39,868 nt of DNA from Eubacteriales bacterium (GCA_029009055.1 JAQXJR010000007.1:1-39868); one strand, 5' to 3'. Shown: positions 1 to 8,668, counted from the stretch's first letter. Notes: a model not told the origin generated them from the letters alone. Numbers and translations: made by a program.

Positions 1-49
1 CAGCCTGTCACGCTGGAGGTCACGAGTTCGAGCCTCGTCTTGGTCGCCA
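1..49 (+). tRNA. tRNA-Asp(GTC), 5' end outside window
   Basis: The 3' part of a tRNA starts inside the anticodon stem. The anticodon loop reads CTGTCAC (anticodon GTC). The T arm, G discriminator and encoded CCA at 47-49 are visible. It is the first visible member of a tRNA array. Confidence 0.9.
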
Positions 50-59
50 ATTTTGTTAA

Positions 60-134
60 GCTGGCGTGGCTCAACGGTAGAGCAGCTGATTTGTAATCAG
101 CAGGTTGGGGGTTCGATTCCCTCCGCCAGCTCCA
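60..134 (+). tRNA. tRNA-Thr(TGT)
   Basis: Complete cloverleaf. Acceptor GCTGGCG pairs with CGCCAGC, the anticodon loop is TTTGTAA, and CCA is encoded. Confidence 0.95.
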
Positions 135-144
135 TTAAAAATTT

Positions 145-229
145 CGAGGGATGCCCGAGTGGCTAAAGGGGGCGGACTGTAAATCCGTTAGCTTAGCTTA
201 CGATGGTTCGAATCCATCTCCCTCGACCA
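145..229 (+). tRNA. tRNA-Tyr(GTA)
   Basis: Class II tRNA with a long variable arm. Acceptor CGAGGGA pairs with TCCCTCG, the loop is CTGTAAA, and CCA is encoded. Confidence 0.95.
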
Positions 230-236
230 AACAGAT

Positions 237-311
237 GCGGAAGTGGCTCAGGGGTAGAGCATCGCCTTGCCAAGGCGAGGGTCGCGAGTTCGAATCTCGT
301 CTTCCGCTCCA
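237..311 (+). tRNA. tRNA-Gly(GCC)
   Basis: Acceptor GCGGAAG pairs with CTTCCGC, the loop is TTGCCAA, and CCA is encoded. Confidence 0.95.
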
Positions 312-317
312 ATTTCT

Positions 318-391
<74 letters not shown>

Positions 392-401
392 TTTTATTTA
401 T

Positions 402-475
402 GGGCTCGTAGCTCAGCTGGATAGAGCAACGGCCTTCTAAGCCGTGTGTCCAGAGTTCGAATCTCTGCGGGCTCA
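402..475 (+). tRNA. tRNA-Arg(TCT)
   Basis: Acceptor GGGCTCG pairs with CGGGCTC with wobble pairs, and the loop is CTTCTAA. After the A discriminator the DNA reads CTT, so CCA is not encoded and must be added by a nucleotidyltransferase. Confidence 0.93.
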
Positions 476-490
476 CTTCTTTATGGGTAG

Positions 491-562
491 TGGGGTATAG
501 CCAAGTGGTAAGGCAAGGGACTTTGACTCCCTTATGCGAAGGTTCGATTCCTGCTACCCCAG
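491..562 (+). tRNA. tRNA-Gln(TTG)
   Basis: Acceptor TGGGGTA pairs with TACCCCA, and the loop is CTTTGAC. It has a G discriminator and no encoded CCA. Confidence 0.93.
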
Positions 563-567
563 TTTTT

Positions 568-643
568 GACCCATTAGCTCAGGTGGCAGAGCACTTGACT
601 TTTAATCAAGGTGTCCCGAGTTCGAACCTCGGATGGGTCACCA
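568..643 (+). tRNA. tRNA-Lys(TTT)
   Basis: Acceptor GACCCAT pairs with ATGGGTC, the loop is CTTTTAA, and CCA is encoded. Confidence 0.95.
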
Positions 644-683
644 TTAAAAAGCAGATGGGTTATCTGGGAATTAGAATCCGTAT

Positions 684-770
<87 letters not shown>

Positions 771-775
771 TACAT

Positions 776-863
776 GGAGAAGTACTCAAGTGGCTGAAGA
801 GGACGGTTTGCTAAATCGTTAGGGTTCGTAAGGGCCGCGCGAGTTCGAATCTCGCCTTCTCCG
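776..863 (+). tRNA. tRNA-Ser(GCT)
   Basis: Class II tRNA. Acceptor GGAGAAG pairs with CTTCTCC and the loop is TTGCTAA. CCA is not encoded (the DNA reads GTTTT). Confidence 0.94.
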
Positions 864-873
864 TTTTGTTTAT

Positions 874-949
874 AGGGGTATAGCTCAGTTGGTAGAGCAG
901 TGGTCTCCAAAACCACGTGCCGAGGGTTCAAGTCCTTCTGCCCCTGCCA
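874..949 (+). tRNA. tRNA-Trp(CCA)
   Basis: Acceptor AGGGGTA pairs with TGCCCCT, the loop is CTCCAAA, the discriminator is G, and CCA is encoded. Confidence 0.95.
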
Positions 950-974
950 ATTAATTTTATATCCTACCTTGTAT

Positions 975-1051
975 CGGGGTGTAGCGCAGTTTGGTAGCGC
1001 AACTGGTTTGGGACCAGTGGGCCGCGGGTTCAAATCCTGCCACCCCGACCA
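975..1051 (+). tRNA. tRNA-Pro(TGG)
   Basis: Acceptor CGGGGTG pairs with CACCCCG, the loop is TTTGGGA, and CCA is encoded. Confidence 0.95.
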
Positions 1052-1064
1052 TTTTTATAAACGT

Positions 1065-1140
1065 GGGCCACTAGCTCAGCGGTCAGAGCATCCGGCTCAT
1101 AACCGGCAGGTCCTGGGTTCAAACCCCCGGTGGCCCACCA
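1065..1140 (+). tRNA. tRNA with CAT anticodon (Met elongator or Ile2)
   Basis: Acceptor GGGCCAC pairs with GTGGCCC, the loop is CTCATAA, and CCA is encoded. A TAGCTCAG D-arm argues against the initiator. Whether it is elongator Met or lysidine-modified Ile2 cannot be settled by eye. Confidence 0.92.
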
Positions 1141-1161
1141 ATCAATTTAATAAAGTGTTAT

Positions 1162-1234
1162 GCTCAGATAGCTCAGTAGGTAGAGCAGGGGACTGAAAAT
1201 CCCCGTGTCCTTGGTTCAATTCCGAGTCTGAGCA
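1162..1234 (+). tRNA. tRNA-Phe(GAA)
   Basis: Acceptor GCTCAGA pairs with TCTGAGC and the loop is CTGAAAA. CCA is not encoded. It is the last gene of the array. Confidence 0.94.
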
Positions 1235-1241
1235 CTTTTTT

Positions 1242-1283
1242 AGACATTTGCTGTTGATAAGTTCCGGCAATTGTCTTTTTTTA
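1242..1283 (+). terminator. terminator of the tRNA array
   Basis: A 12-bp stem with one T-T mismatch pairs 1242-1253 with 1265-1276. It is followed by a run of seven T. No further tRNA follows. Confidence 0.8.
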
Positions 1284-1345
1284 TTTTAAATATTATTTTA
1301 ATAATCATGTCCTGATTTAGTTATAGGTTCTTTATGCATTTGCGA

Positions 1346-1351
1346 TATAAT
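1346..1351 (+). promoter_or_regulatory. -10 box upstream of the PH-domain gene
   Basis: A perfect TATAAT lies 66 bases before the ATG at 1417. No convincing -35 box is present at 16-18 bp spacing, so the promoter call is tentative. Confidence 0.4.
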
Positions 1352-1416
1352 GTAAATATATAAGTGCTCTTTGTTCTGGATCAATGCTGGATCGACATAG
1401 AAAGGGAGTGTTTTAC

Positions 1417-2160
1417 ATGAGATATTTACTTAAAGCGCAGTATATACCTGATTCTAAATTTAAGGATGATGCTTTCTCCGTAGCCGGAAGAACATACTCC
1501 TATGAATCTCTCGCGGATGTAGAACTTATTAGTAAGCCGACAGATGAGGAACGCGGAGAGATCCGTCTGAAACTCACTAATGGCACCATTAACTGGGTCG
1601 TATTCACTAAGGCTGACGAAGCGGACGGCATGGCTGTATACGAGGGGCTTAAGGAGCGTGTGAACCCGGACGCAGTCGTAATGGACGCTGGTAAGGACGC
1701 TTTCGCCGAGACTATTTACAACTACTCAGTGATGCATGGCCTGGGCTCGGACATAAGCAGGACCTGGGGCATCCGCCACTTCCTCACTGCTCTGAGAGGT
1801 ATGCTGCCATACGAGAAAGTTTTGCTCCCGTTCATGGCGCAGTATAACTACGAGCCTGACATGATGAGCGACGGCGAGATAGCCTTCATAGCCACCGATA
1901 AGAGAGTGATCATGGCACAGAAGCGGATGGCGGGCATATTCTTCCAGGCTGTGAACTGGGAGGGCATAGATAACATATTCGCCATGCCGAGCATGATGGC
2001 AGGGATCATAGAGATCGAGAACGCCGACCGGCCTGTCTATATTAAAATAGAGAAGAACACTGCCCAACGTATAACTGAATATCTTAACCATATTAAAGAG
2101 CTCGTTGGAAATAACGATACTAAGGCTATAGACGAGCTAGCAGCAAAGTACATGGCGTAA
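1417..2160 (+). CDS. PH-domain protein of unknown function (bPH_3-like)
   Basis: Cytoplasmic protein of 247 residues with no signal peptide or membrane segment. The C-terminal half (about residues 150-230) has the pattern of bacterial PH domains of the bPH_3 / YokE-like type: a glycine-glutamate turn, an 'ATDKRVI' strand, a basic strand, an isoleucine-rich sheet and a closing helix. The N-terminal ~85 residues also look like a small beta domain, so it may be a double-PH protein. I chose ATG 1417 because GGGAG sits seven bases upstream; the in-frame ATG at 1384 has no ribosome site. It stands alone between the tRNA array and the AGCS symporter, with its own terminator at 2276. Such proteins are widespread in Clostridia, but the ligand and role are unknown. 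Confidence 0.85.
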   Translation: MRYLLKAQYIPDSKFKDDAFSVAGRTYSYESLADVELISKPTDEERGEIRLKLTNGTINWVVFTKADEADGMAVYEGLKERVNPDAVVMDAGKDAFAETIYNYSVMHGLGSDISRTWGIRHFLTALRGMLPYEKVLLPFMAQYNYEPDMMSDGEIAFIATDKRVIMAQKRMAGIFFQAVNWEGIDNIFAMPSMMAGIIEIENADRPVYIKIEKNTAQRITEYLNHIKELVGNNDTKAIDELAAKYMA

Positions 2161-2275
2161 GGTCCATCTAGGCTCCAGAACTTGAAATCAAGCGCCTGAA
2201 ACGCGTATTTAAGCGTAAGAGAAGCCGGGGCGGGCCGGACCCGAATACGACGGAAGCGCTTTGCTGGGGGATAAG

Positions 2276-2305
2276 GCTGTCTCGGAAAACCGGGGCAGCT
2301 TTTTT
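2276..2305 (+). terminator. terminator after the PH-domain gene
   Basis: A 10-bp stem (with three G-T pairs) and AAAA loop, 2276-2299, is followed by TTTTTT. The 340 bases between 2160 and 2501 otherwise hold a GC-rich stretch (2220-2250) with no recognisable gene and the promoter at 2425. Confidence 0.85.
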
Positions 2306-2424
2306 AGTGGGTGAAAATTAGGTAAGGGAACGAAAATCGTCCGAGGATAAACATAATTAGAACAATATTTGTGGCGTACAGCAAATATTTTGCGAAAAAT
2401 TTATTATAAATCAATGAATATTCC

Positions 2425-2453
2425 TTGTTATTAGTGTGAACTCGTGCTAAAAT
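2425..2453 (+). promoter_or_regulatory. promoter of the AGCS symporter gene
   Basis: TTGTTA, a 17-bp spacer, then TAAAAT preceded by TGC (extended -10). Transcription would begin near 2460. This excludes the upstream GTG at 2444 as a start and supports ATG 2501. Confidence 0.7.
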
Positions 2454-2500
2454 GTCTTCTTGAAAATTATTTCATTATTCAGGAAGACAGGATACATTTT

Positions 2501-3895
2501 ATGAACGTTTTGAACAACATTGTACTCACGATGCAGCACTATCTTTCGGATTATATCCTTATCTTTATGCTCGTCGGCGGAGGCATCTGGTTTACAGTCA
2601 ATTTAAGATTCATTCAGGTCAGGGGTTTCAGCCAGGGCATGAGGATCATGTTCGGAGGACTCATCCATAAGAAGGGTAAGGCAGATAAGGCAGGAATGTC
2701 GTCATTCCAGGCTTTAGCCACAGCCATAGCCGCCCAGGTCGGCACCGGAAACATAGCCGGAGCTGCCACAGCTCTTTCTATCGGTGGCCCGGGAGCCATA
2801 TTCTGGATGTGGATCGCGGCTTTCTTCGGCATGGCTACGATTTTCTCAGAGGCTGTAATGGCTCAGAAATATAAGAGGATCGGCGAAGACGGTCAGATAA
2901 CAGGAGGACCTGTTTACTACATCAGAGCAGCTTTCACAGGCCGCTTCGGTAAGGTGCTCGCCGCTGCGTTCTCTGTGCTCATCATTCTGGCGCTGGGCTT
3001 CATGGGTAACGCTGTTCAGTCTAACTCTATAGCTGACGCCTTCCACACAGCTTTCGGCATCCCACAGTACATTATGGGTATCGTGGTCGCTGTGCTCGCC
3101 CTGTTCATCTTCACAGGCGGAATCTCCAGGATCGCTAAGTTCACAGAGTACGTAGTACCGTTCATGGCTATCCTTTACATAGTAGGTTCCCTCATCGTAA
3201 TATTCGCTAATTATAAGAATATACCGTACGCTTTCGAGTCTATATTCGTAGGCGCGTTCAAACCGGACGCTGTAGCAGGCGGAGCAGCAGGCGCTACAAT
3301 TAAGCTCGCTGTTTCTAAGGGTGTCGCTAGAGGACTCTTCTCTAACGAAGCCGGTATGGGATCCACGCCGCACGCTCACGCTGTCGCTAAGGTAGACCAC
3401 CCGGCACAGCAGGGATTCGCCGCTATGATCGGTGTATTCATCGATACATTCATCGTACTTAACATGACAGCTTTCGTCATCCTGACGACTAAGTCTATCC
3501 CTACAGGACTCACAGGAGCTCAGCTCAGCCAGTACGCTTTCTCAACACTGTACGGGAAGGGCGGTAACATATTCATCGCCGTCTGCATGTTCTTCTTCGC
3601 TTTCTCGACTGTAGTAGGCTGGTACTTCTTCGGCGAGATGAACGTTAAATACCTGTTCGGACCGAAAGCCGTTAAGGTATACGCTGTGCTCGTAGCATGC
3701 TGCGTATTCCTCGGCTCACTCGCTAAGGTAGACCTGGTTTGGAACATGTCAGACTGCTTCAACTCACTCATGGTAATCCCTAACATCGTGGCCCTCTTCG
3801 CCCTCACTAAGACGATTAAGACCGTCCACGACGATTACTATAACAACTTCCTGCCTTCAGAGCCGGAAGAGAGCAGAGCTGAGTGGCATAAGTAA
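2501..3895 (+). CDS. sodium:alanine/glycine symporter, AGCS family
   Basis: Integral membrane protein of 464 residues, normal for the family, with about ten hydrophobic segments. It imports alanine or glycine with Na+ (TC 2.A.25). Family signatures are clear: the stretch from NIAGAA to GGPGAIFWMW at about residues 83-103, and SNEAGMGSTPHAHA near residue 281, which lines the substrate and Na+ site in the known AgcS structure. ATG 2501 is used because it lies downstream of the promoter at 2425-2453 and after a GA-rich leader; a longer reading frame from GTG 2444 would start inside the promoter. The gene is monocistronic with a strong terminator at 3920. Alanine versus glycine preference cannot be told from sequence. 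Confidence 0.95.
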   Translation: MNVLNNIVLTMQHYLSDYILIFMLVGGGIWFTVNLRFIQVRGFSQGMRIMFGGLIHKKGKADKAGMSSFQALATAIAAQVGTGNIAGAATALSIGGPGAIFWMWIAAFFGMATIFSEAVMAQKYKRIGEDGQITGGPVYYIRAAFTGRFGKVLAAAFSVLIILALGFMGNAVQSNSIADAFHTAFGIPQYIMGIVVAVLALFIFTGGISRIAKFTEYVVPFMAILYIVGSLIVIFANYKNIPYAFESIFVGAFKPDAVAGGAAGATIKLAVSKGVARGLFSNEAGMGSTPHAHAVAKVDHPAQQGFAAMIGVFIDTFIVLNMTAFVILTTKSIPTGLTGAQLSQYAFSTLYGKGGNIFIAVCMFFFAFSTVVGWYFFGEMNVKYLFGPKAVKVYAVLVACCVFLGSLAKVDLVWNMSDCFNSLMVIPNIVALFALTKTIKTVHDDYYNNFLPSEPEESRAEWHK

Positions 3896-3919
3896 ATTCG
3901 CTGTTTAAGGGGTATTATG

Positions 3920-3957
3920 AGGCTGCGCCTGATCCACGCGGCCTTTTTCTTTTTTTG
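3920..3957 (+). terminator. terminator of the AGCS symporter gene
   Basis: An 8-bp GC-rich stem (3920-3927 with 3937-3944) is followed by a T-rich run broken by one C. Confidence 0.9.
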
Positions 3958-4057
3958 CAAAGCGATTCTGCGGCATTCGGGACCAGCCCGAAACGGAAGA
4001 CGCGGACTCACGCCATTAGCAAAGGCTAGTCAGATTCGTGGCGCTTAGTTTAGGCAA

Positions 4058-4090
4058 TAAAAAAATGACCGGGCCGCCTGGCGGGGTCAT
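4058..4090 (-). terminator. second minus-strand terminator downstream of the rib operon
   Basis: Read on the minus strand, ATGACC...GGTCAT with an internal CCGCC/GGCGG stem is followed by TTTTTTT. It lies 140 bases past the ribH terminator. Confidence 0.75.
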
Positions 4091-4231
4091 AGATGTATTC
4101 GGTCAACGCGGAGGTTTCGTCGCTGCCAATATCATATTATTACATCAATAAGTTCTCGTCCATAGGTCCACGTAAGGCTTTAGAAAGGTTTTACCGGGCC
4201 TTGATAAAGCAGGGAATGAGAGCTCGTGAAT

Positions 4232-4299
4232 CAAAAAACAAAAATCCCGCCACTGAAAATAGGACCAATGATCGTAGTCCTAAAACCAGGAGGCGGGAT
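4232..4299 (-). terminator. terminator of the riboflavin operon
   Basis: Long minus-strand hairpin. ATCCCGCC (4299-4292) pairs with GGCGGGAT (4251-4244), and an inner TAGGAC/GTCCTA stem is present. It is followed by TTTTTGTTTTTTG, 33 bases after the ribH stop codon. Confidence 0.9.
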
Positions 4300-4331
4300 C
4301 TATATTTTAATATGTCAGGTATCAGCCAGCG

Positions 4332-4799
4332 CTATTTCTCTATCTCGTGGATGACATTTATCATCTCGATAGCGCCAGAAGCGCACTCGCTTCCCTTATT
4401 TCCGCCCTTAGAGCCTGCGCGCATCAGAGCCTGCTCCAGAGTATCTGTAGTCAGGATGCCGAACATAACAGGAACGCCTGAGCTGAGCTCCAGCTGAGCG
4501 ACACCTTTCGCTGCTTCAGAGCATACGAAGTCGAAGTGAGGAGTTTCGCCGCGGATGACAGCGCCCAGAGTCAGGATAGCGTCGTAACGGCCTGTGTTGA
4601 CCATCTTAGTAGCGATGAGTGGGATCTCGAAAGCGCCCGGGCACCATGCCACGTCTATGTTCTCTTCCTTAACGCCGTGTCTCAGCAGTGTGTCTTCAGC
4701 GCCGGACAGGAGTTTTCCTACTACCAGCTCATTAAATCTCGCGCAGACGATGCCGATCTTCACGTCACCGGCAACTAATTTACCTTCAAAAGTGTTCAT
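4332..4799 (-). CDS. ribH: 6,7-dimethyl-8-ribityllumazine synthase
   Basis: Protein of 155 residues, typical length. It condenses 5-amino-6-ribitylamino-uracil with 3,4-dihydroxy-2-butanone 4-phosphate to give lumazine, the penultimate riboflavin step, and normally forms a cytoplasmic icosahedral or pentameric shell. Visible family motifs are 'ARFNE' near residue 21, 'GAFEIPL' near residue 55, '[14 protein letters not shown]' (with the catalytic histidine) near residue 81, and 'GGNKGSE' near residue 132. The start ATG has GGGAGAG about eight bases upstream. It is the last gene of the minus-strand rib operon, separated from ribBA by 182 bases that hold GC-rich inverted repeats but no gene and no clear T-tract terminator. 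Confidence 0.98.
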   Translation of the reverse strand: MNTFEGKLVAGDVKIGIVCARFNELVVGKLLSGAEDTLLRHGVKEENIDVAWCPGAFEIPLIATKMVNTGRYDAILTLGAVIRGETPHFDFVCSEAAKGVAQLELSSGVPVMFGILTTDTLEQALMRAGSKGGNKGSECASGAIEMINVIHEIEK

Positions 4800-4981
4800 G
4801 TTTACTCTCCCTTGAAATCTTTGATCTTAAAATAATATATTTTGCAGAGCTTATAGAGCAAATCCTTTGCCCGAGTCCGGGGCCGTACGGCAGGTGAGCT
4901 CAGAAGCCGCCAGGCGGGCGAGCTTCGGGGCTGCCCGGCAGACAGGCCGGGGCGGAGCCGGGAACAGATGATATGGCTTTG

Positions 4982-6313
4982 CTATTTAGTCTCGAAGTTA
5001 GCGTCAGCGTCGCCGATGTTCATGGCTTCTTCTGTGCGGCTCACTTCATTCTCGTTAGCGTCGCAGGTGGATGGGTCGCCGATGTGTTCCACGTTACCGT
5101 GATCGTAGTCCAGCATGTGGCCCATGCGGTGAGCCTTCGTCTTCAGGTAGAATATGTCCTGAGGCGTCGCTTCCATCTGGATAGGTAGGCGCTCAACGAT
5201 CTCCATGCCGTACTCTTCGAGCTGGTATACCTTCTGCGGGTTGTTGGTCAGGAGGCGCATGGTGTGGACGCCGAGTTCGCGGAGGATCTGAGCTCCGATG
5301 TAATACTCGCGGGCGTCAGCAGGCAGGCCCAGAGCCAGGTTAGCGTCCAGGGTATCCATGCCCTGATCCTGAAGTTCGTAAGCCTTAAGCTTGTTGATAA
5401 GGCCGATGCCGCGGCCCTCCTGGCGCATGTAGAGCAGGATTCCTCTTCCTTCTTTCTCGATCATCCTCATGGCTGTGTGGAGCTGGTCGCCGCAGTCGCA
5501 CTTAATGGAGCCGAATGCGTCGCCGGTCAGGCACTCTGAATGTACGCGGACCAGGACGTTCTCGCCGTCGCCGATGTCTCCCTTAACCAGGGCTACGTGG
5601 TGCTCGCCGTTCAGCTTATTAATGAAGCCGATGGCTCTGAAATTGCCGTACTTAGTCGGGAGCTTAGCGTTAGCGACCTTCTCGACCAGGACATCGTGGC
5701 GCTTGCGGTAATCCTGCAGATCCTTAATGGTGATGAATGTGATGCCGTATTTCTGAGCCATCTTCTGGAGCTCCGGCGTCCTCATCATCTTACCTGTGTC
5801 AGCCATGACCTCGCAGCAGATGCCGACTTCTTCCAGGCCCGCCAGCTTCATAAGGTCAATAGTAGCTTCCGTGTGGCCGTTTCTCTCGAGCGTGCCGCCG
5901 CGCTTAGCCTGAAGAGGGAACATGTGTCCCGGCCTTCTGAAATCCGTCGGGCGGGAGTTAGGGTCAGCGACCTTGCGAGCCGTGTATCCGCGCTCCTCAG
6001 CGGAAATTCCTGTCGTGGTGTCCACGTGGTCTATGGAAACCGTGAAAGCCGTCTCGTGGTTATCCGTGTTCTCAGAAACCATCTGAGGCAGGTCCAGCCT
6101 GTCGCAGATCTTCTTAGAAACAGGCGTGCAGATCAGGCCCTTACCGTGGATAGCCATGAAGTTTATGTTCTCCGTAGTCGCGAACTGGCCGGCGCAGATG
6201 AGGTCTCCCTCGTTCTCGCGGTCAGGATCGTCCGTGCAAAGGATGCATTTACCTTCTCTCAGAGCTTCCAGGGCTTCCGGGATGGTATTATACTTAAAAT
6301 CTCCCATTTTCAT
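4982..6313 (-). CDS. ribBA: bifunctional DHBP synthase / GTP cyclohydrolase II
   Basis: Protein of 443 residues. The N-terminal domain (about 1-205, RibB) makes 3,4-dihydroxy-2-butanone 4-phosphate from ribulose 5-phosphate; the acidic [10 protein letters not shown] loop and [11 protein letters not shown] motif are present. The C-terminal domain (about 206-400, RibA) opens GTP; its zinc ligands lie in '[17 protein letters not shown]' and the catalytic loop in '[11 protein letters not shown]', all intact. The last ~40 residues form an acidic tail (many Asp, Glu, Asn) not needed by the family. AGGAG precedes two close ATGs (6313 and 6307); the outer one is annotated. It lies between ribE (73-base gap) and ribH in the FMN-riboswitch operon and supplies both starting branches of riboflavin synthesis. 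Confidence 0.98.
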   Translation of the reverse strand: MKMGDFKYNTIPEALEALREGKCILCTDDPDRENEGDLICAGQFATTENINFMAIHGKGLICTPVSKKICDRLDLPQMVSENTDNHETAFTVSIDHVDTTTGISAEERGYTARKVADPNSRPTDFRRPGHMFPLQAKRGGTLERNGHTEATIDLMKLAGLEEVGICCEVMADTGKMMRTPELQKMAQKYGITFITIKDLQDYRKRHDVLVEKVANAKLPTKYGNFRAIGFINKLNGEHHVALVKGDIGDGENVLVRVHSECLTGDAFGSIKCDCGDQLHTAMRMIEKEGRGILLYMRQEGRGIGLINKLKAYELQDQGMDTLDANLALGLPADAREYYIGAQILRELGVHTMRLLTNNPQKVYQLEEYGMEIVERLPIQMEATPQDIFYLKTKAHRMGHMLDYDHGNVEHIGDPSTCDANENEVSRTEEAMNIGDADANFETK

Positions 6314-6386
6314 TTATCTCCTATATATTTATTCAGCAAAGGGCATCCGTCTTCTCGGCCGGGCGCCGTCCGCCATATCAACTGAC

Positions 6387-7082
6387 TTAAAGCAGTTCCA
6401 GCAATAACTTATCTTTCTCCTGGGCTTTCTTACGGCGGTCAGCCTCTGTTTCAGAGCTTCCCGCGCCGTATCCGGCGTTTACCATCTTTTCCACGTATTT
6501 ACCCAGCACATCTGTTTCCAGATTCACTATGTCGCCCGCGCCCTTACCTGAGAGAGCGGTCTCTGCCAGGGTGTGAGGGATGATGGACACGCTGAAAGCG
6601 CCTGCGCTATCGGCCTTTGCTACTGTAAGACTTATGCCGTCTATGGCTATGGAGCCTTTCTCGACGATCTGCCGCCAAAGCCCGTCGCCGCAGCTTATAT
6701 CTATCCAGACAGCGTTTTCTTCCCGGTGGAGGTCCATTATAGACCCGGTACCATCTATGTGGCCGGATACGAGGTGGCCTCCGAAACGGCCGTATGCCGG
6801 CATGGCGCGCTCCAGGTTCACCCGACCTCCCGGTCTCAGCTGAGAAAGGGAAGAGCGGCGGATGGTCTCCGGCATCACGTCCGCGGTGAATGAGGAATCC
6901 GTCATGTCTGTCACGGTGAGGCAGATGCCGTTCACGGCTATGCTGTCGCCGATCTGCGTTGGGACCCCGAAACTGTCGTTTCTCCCCAGGACCTTAGAGC
7001 AGCCTATGGTGAGCTTTCCGGCGGCTCCTGCGTGAGGCATGGACTTAATAGTGCCTACTTCTTCTATGATGCCGGTAAACAT
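6387..7082 (-). CDS. ribE: riboflavin synthase, alpha subunit
   Basis: Protein of 231 residues. It dismutates two 6,7-dimethyl-8-ribityllumazines into riboflavin and the ribityl-pyrimidine. Two tandem lumazine-binding barrels are visible: the first opens with the invariant MFTGIIEEVG, and the second begins near residue 98 with 'LVSGHIDGTG'. The final ~30 residues are a charged, Lys/Glu-rich extension beyond the usual end. Its ATG overlaps the ribD stop codon by one base (TAATG), so the two genes are probably translationally coupled. Confidence 0.97.
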   Translation of the reverse strand: MFTGIIEEVGTIKSMPHAGAAGKLTIGCSKVLGRNDSFGVPTQIGDSIAVNGICLTVTDMTDSSFTADVMPETIRRSSLSQLRPGGRVNLERAMPAYGRFGGHLVSGHIDGTGSIMDLHREENAVWIDISCGDGLWRQIVEKGSIAIDGISLTVAKADSAGAFSVSIIPHTLAETALSGKGAGDIVNLETDVLGKYVEKMVNAGYGAGSSETEADRRKKAQEKDKLLLELL

Positions 7083-8365
7083 TACTCAGCCTCTCTTTCC
7101 GTGTCTTCAGCTGAGCCTTCTTCAGGTTTTTCTGCCTGTTTCGCGGATTCTGCGTCATCATCCGCAGTGGTCTTATCAGCTTCGGAAGGGTTTTTCTTTA
7201 TCTCGCCTGTTACCAGGAGGTCCTTGCCTAAAGCCCTGGCGGTAGCGTGTGTCAGTTTAAGAGCCTGGCTTAAATGTTCGAAACCTGTTCCCGCGACAGG
7301 GGATAAGGCTTTCTCGCCTCCCAGGATCATCGGCGCTATGTAAGCCGCCGCCGCGTCTGCCAAGCCAGCCTCGGCGAGCGACCAGAGGAGCCTTCCTCCG
7401 GCTTCTGTCCAGATGGAGTCTATATTCATGTCTCCGAGTTTCTTCATGAGCTCGGTCATATCTACATGACCATTAGCGTCTTTACTTGTGTTTATTATGA
7501 CAGCGCCCAGGTCCTGATAAGGCTTGAGTTTCTCTGAATCAGTCACTGCTGTTGCTATGATCGTCCTCGGCACCCTGTATTCAGATCCGCTCACGAAGAC
7601 CGTTCCCGTCTTAGTTACGGCTTTCTCGTCATAAGCAGCAGTCTTCATAACTGTTGAGTCTAATGGTGTACGCAGGTTCGTGTCGCAGATGACGCGGATA
7701 GGGGATATGCCCTTAGCGTCTCTCACGGTGAGCTCCGGGTCGTCTCTTAAGACTGTCCCGATCCCTGTAAGAATAGCCATGTTCTCAGCCCGCCTCTTAT
7801 GGACGTCAACTCTGGCCTTAGTGCCTGTTATCCACTGGGATTCGCCCGTGGCGGTCGCGATCTTACCATCGAGTGTCATGGCGTATTTTAATGTGACATA
7901 CGGGAGCCCTGTCCTGAAATGCTTGAAGAATGCCCGGTTTATGGCCTCGCACTCGTCTTCCAGCACGCCGGATACTACTTCTATTCCGGCTTCTCTCAGC
8001 TTCTCGAAGCCCTTGCCTGCTACGAGAGGGTTTGGGTCAGATGATCCGGCTACGACCCTGGTGATGCCGGACGCTATAACAGCTTCCGTGCACGGAGGTG
8101 TCTTACCGAAGTGGCAGCAAGGCTCGAGCGTCACGTAGAGGGTAGCGCCTGTCGGGTCTTCCTTACAGCTCGCCAGGGCGTTCCTCTCAGCATGGAGAGT
8201 TCCGCACCTCTCATGGTAGCCGCTTCCGATGACGCTGCCGTTCTTCACGATCACAGCCCCGACCTTAGGGTTCGGGTTCGTGTAGCCTCCGCCTTTCTTA
8301 GCCAGCCTGATCGCCTCTCTCATGTATTCCTCATCCTGAGGTCTGACTGTATTTCTTTTCTGCAA
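7082..8365 (-). CDS. ribD: bifunctional pyrimidine deaminase / reductase
   Basis: First gene of the rib operon, 427 residues. The N-terminal deaminase domain has the zinc motif 'HAERNAL' and 'PCCHFGKTPPC'. The C-terminal reductase (RibG/DHFR-like) domain begins near 'YVTLKYAMTLDGKIA'. Together they convert the ring-opened GTP product to the ribitylamino pyrimidine, using NADPH. I place the start at TTG 8365 because AGGAG (8379-8375) lies nine bases upstream; an in-frame ATG at 8398 would add 11 residues but has no ribosome site. The last ~45 residues form a low-complexity acidic tail (Glu, Asp, Ala, Lys) absent from well-studied RibD proteins. Confidence 0.96.
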   Translation of the reverse strand: MQKRNTVRPQDEEYMREAIRLAKKGGGYTNPNPKVGAVIVKNGSVIGSGYHERCGTLHAERNALASCKEDPTGATLYVTLEPCCHFGKTPPCTEAVIASGITRVVAGSSDPNPLVAGKGFEKLREAGIEVVSGVLEDECEAINRAFFKHFRTGLPYVTLKYAMTLDGKIATATGESQWITGTKARVDVHKRRAENMAILTGIGTVLRDDPELTVRDAKGISPIRVICDTNLRTPLDSTVMKTAAYDEKAVTKTGTVFVSGSEYRVPRTIIATAVTDSEKLKPYQDLGAVIINTSKDANGHVDMTELMKKLGDMNIDSIWTEAGGRLLWSLAEAGLADAAAAYIAPMILGGEKALSPVAGTGFEHLSQALKLTHATARALGKDLLVTGEIKKNPSEADKTTADDDAESAKQAEKPEEGSAEDTEREAE

Positions 8366-8450
8366 TGATATCATCTCCTGTTTTTCCGCAAAGGTCATAC
8401 GCGGCTGTTCTTTGCAGTATCCTGCCTTCAGCCGGCGGACGATTCGCGTG

Positions 8451-8485
8451 AAAATAAAAACCCCTGAAGCATATAGCTCCAGGGG
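8451..8485 (-). terminator. FMN-riboswitch-controlled terminator
   Basis: Minus-strand 9-bp stem CCCCTGGAG/CTTCAGGGG followed by TTTTTATTTT. It lies between the FMN aptamer and ribD. This fits transcription attenuation when FMN is bound. Confidence 0.9.
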
Positions 8486-8554
8486 ACGCAGCTTAATAAA
8501 GCTGATGAATTAGAATCCCAAGCATGTTAAGTGGGATCATTAGCAAAAAACATA

Positions 8555-8660
8555 ACTTCTGCCATCCAGACTTTACTGTCGGCTCCGTAGTCTCAACGGA
8601 TCAACTCTTACGAGCTCGCGGGCTGTACCGCCGGTCGGGAATTTCACCCTGCCCTGAAGT
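8555..8660 (-). ncRNA. FMN riboswitch (RFN element)
   Basis: On the minus strand the conserved RFN blocks appear in order: AGGGTGAAATTCCCGACCGG, CGGTACAGCCCGCGAGC, GGAGCCGACAGT and AGTCTGGATGGCAGAAG. P1 is closed by ACTTC/GAAGT at 8660 and 8555. It controls the rib operon through the terminator at 8451-8485. Confidence 0.97.
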
Positions 8661-8668
8661 TCAAGTAG

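Larger units (their letters stand above)
3958..4331. other. intergenic region between convergent transcription units
   Basis: I see no credible protein gene in this stretch. Reading frames across it have no ribosome site and cross terminators. It holds two minus-strand terminators (4232-4299 and 4058-4090) and an AGCAAA word at 4018. The ~140 bases between the two terminators could encode a small RNA but show no clear promoter. Confidence 0.6.

Noticed and set aside
2846-3400. 184-codon minus-strand frame inside the AGCS symporter gene
   Set aside because: Antisense shadow of a strongly conserved membrane protein; composition is unlike a real protein and no ribosome site is present.
4093-4497. 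134-codon plus-strand frame between the AGCS and rib units
   Set aside because: It crosses the rib terminator hairpin and the ribH gene in antisense and has no ribosome site.
4860-4975. GC-rich inverted repeats between ribBA and ribH as an internal riboswitch or terminator
   Set aside because: Stems are short and no T run or known aptamer core is present; left as unexplained structure.
5540-6385. 281-codon plus-strand frame opposite ribBA
   Set aside because: Antisense to a fully recognisable ribBA gene; open only because of codon bias.
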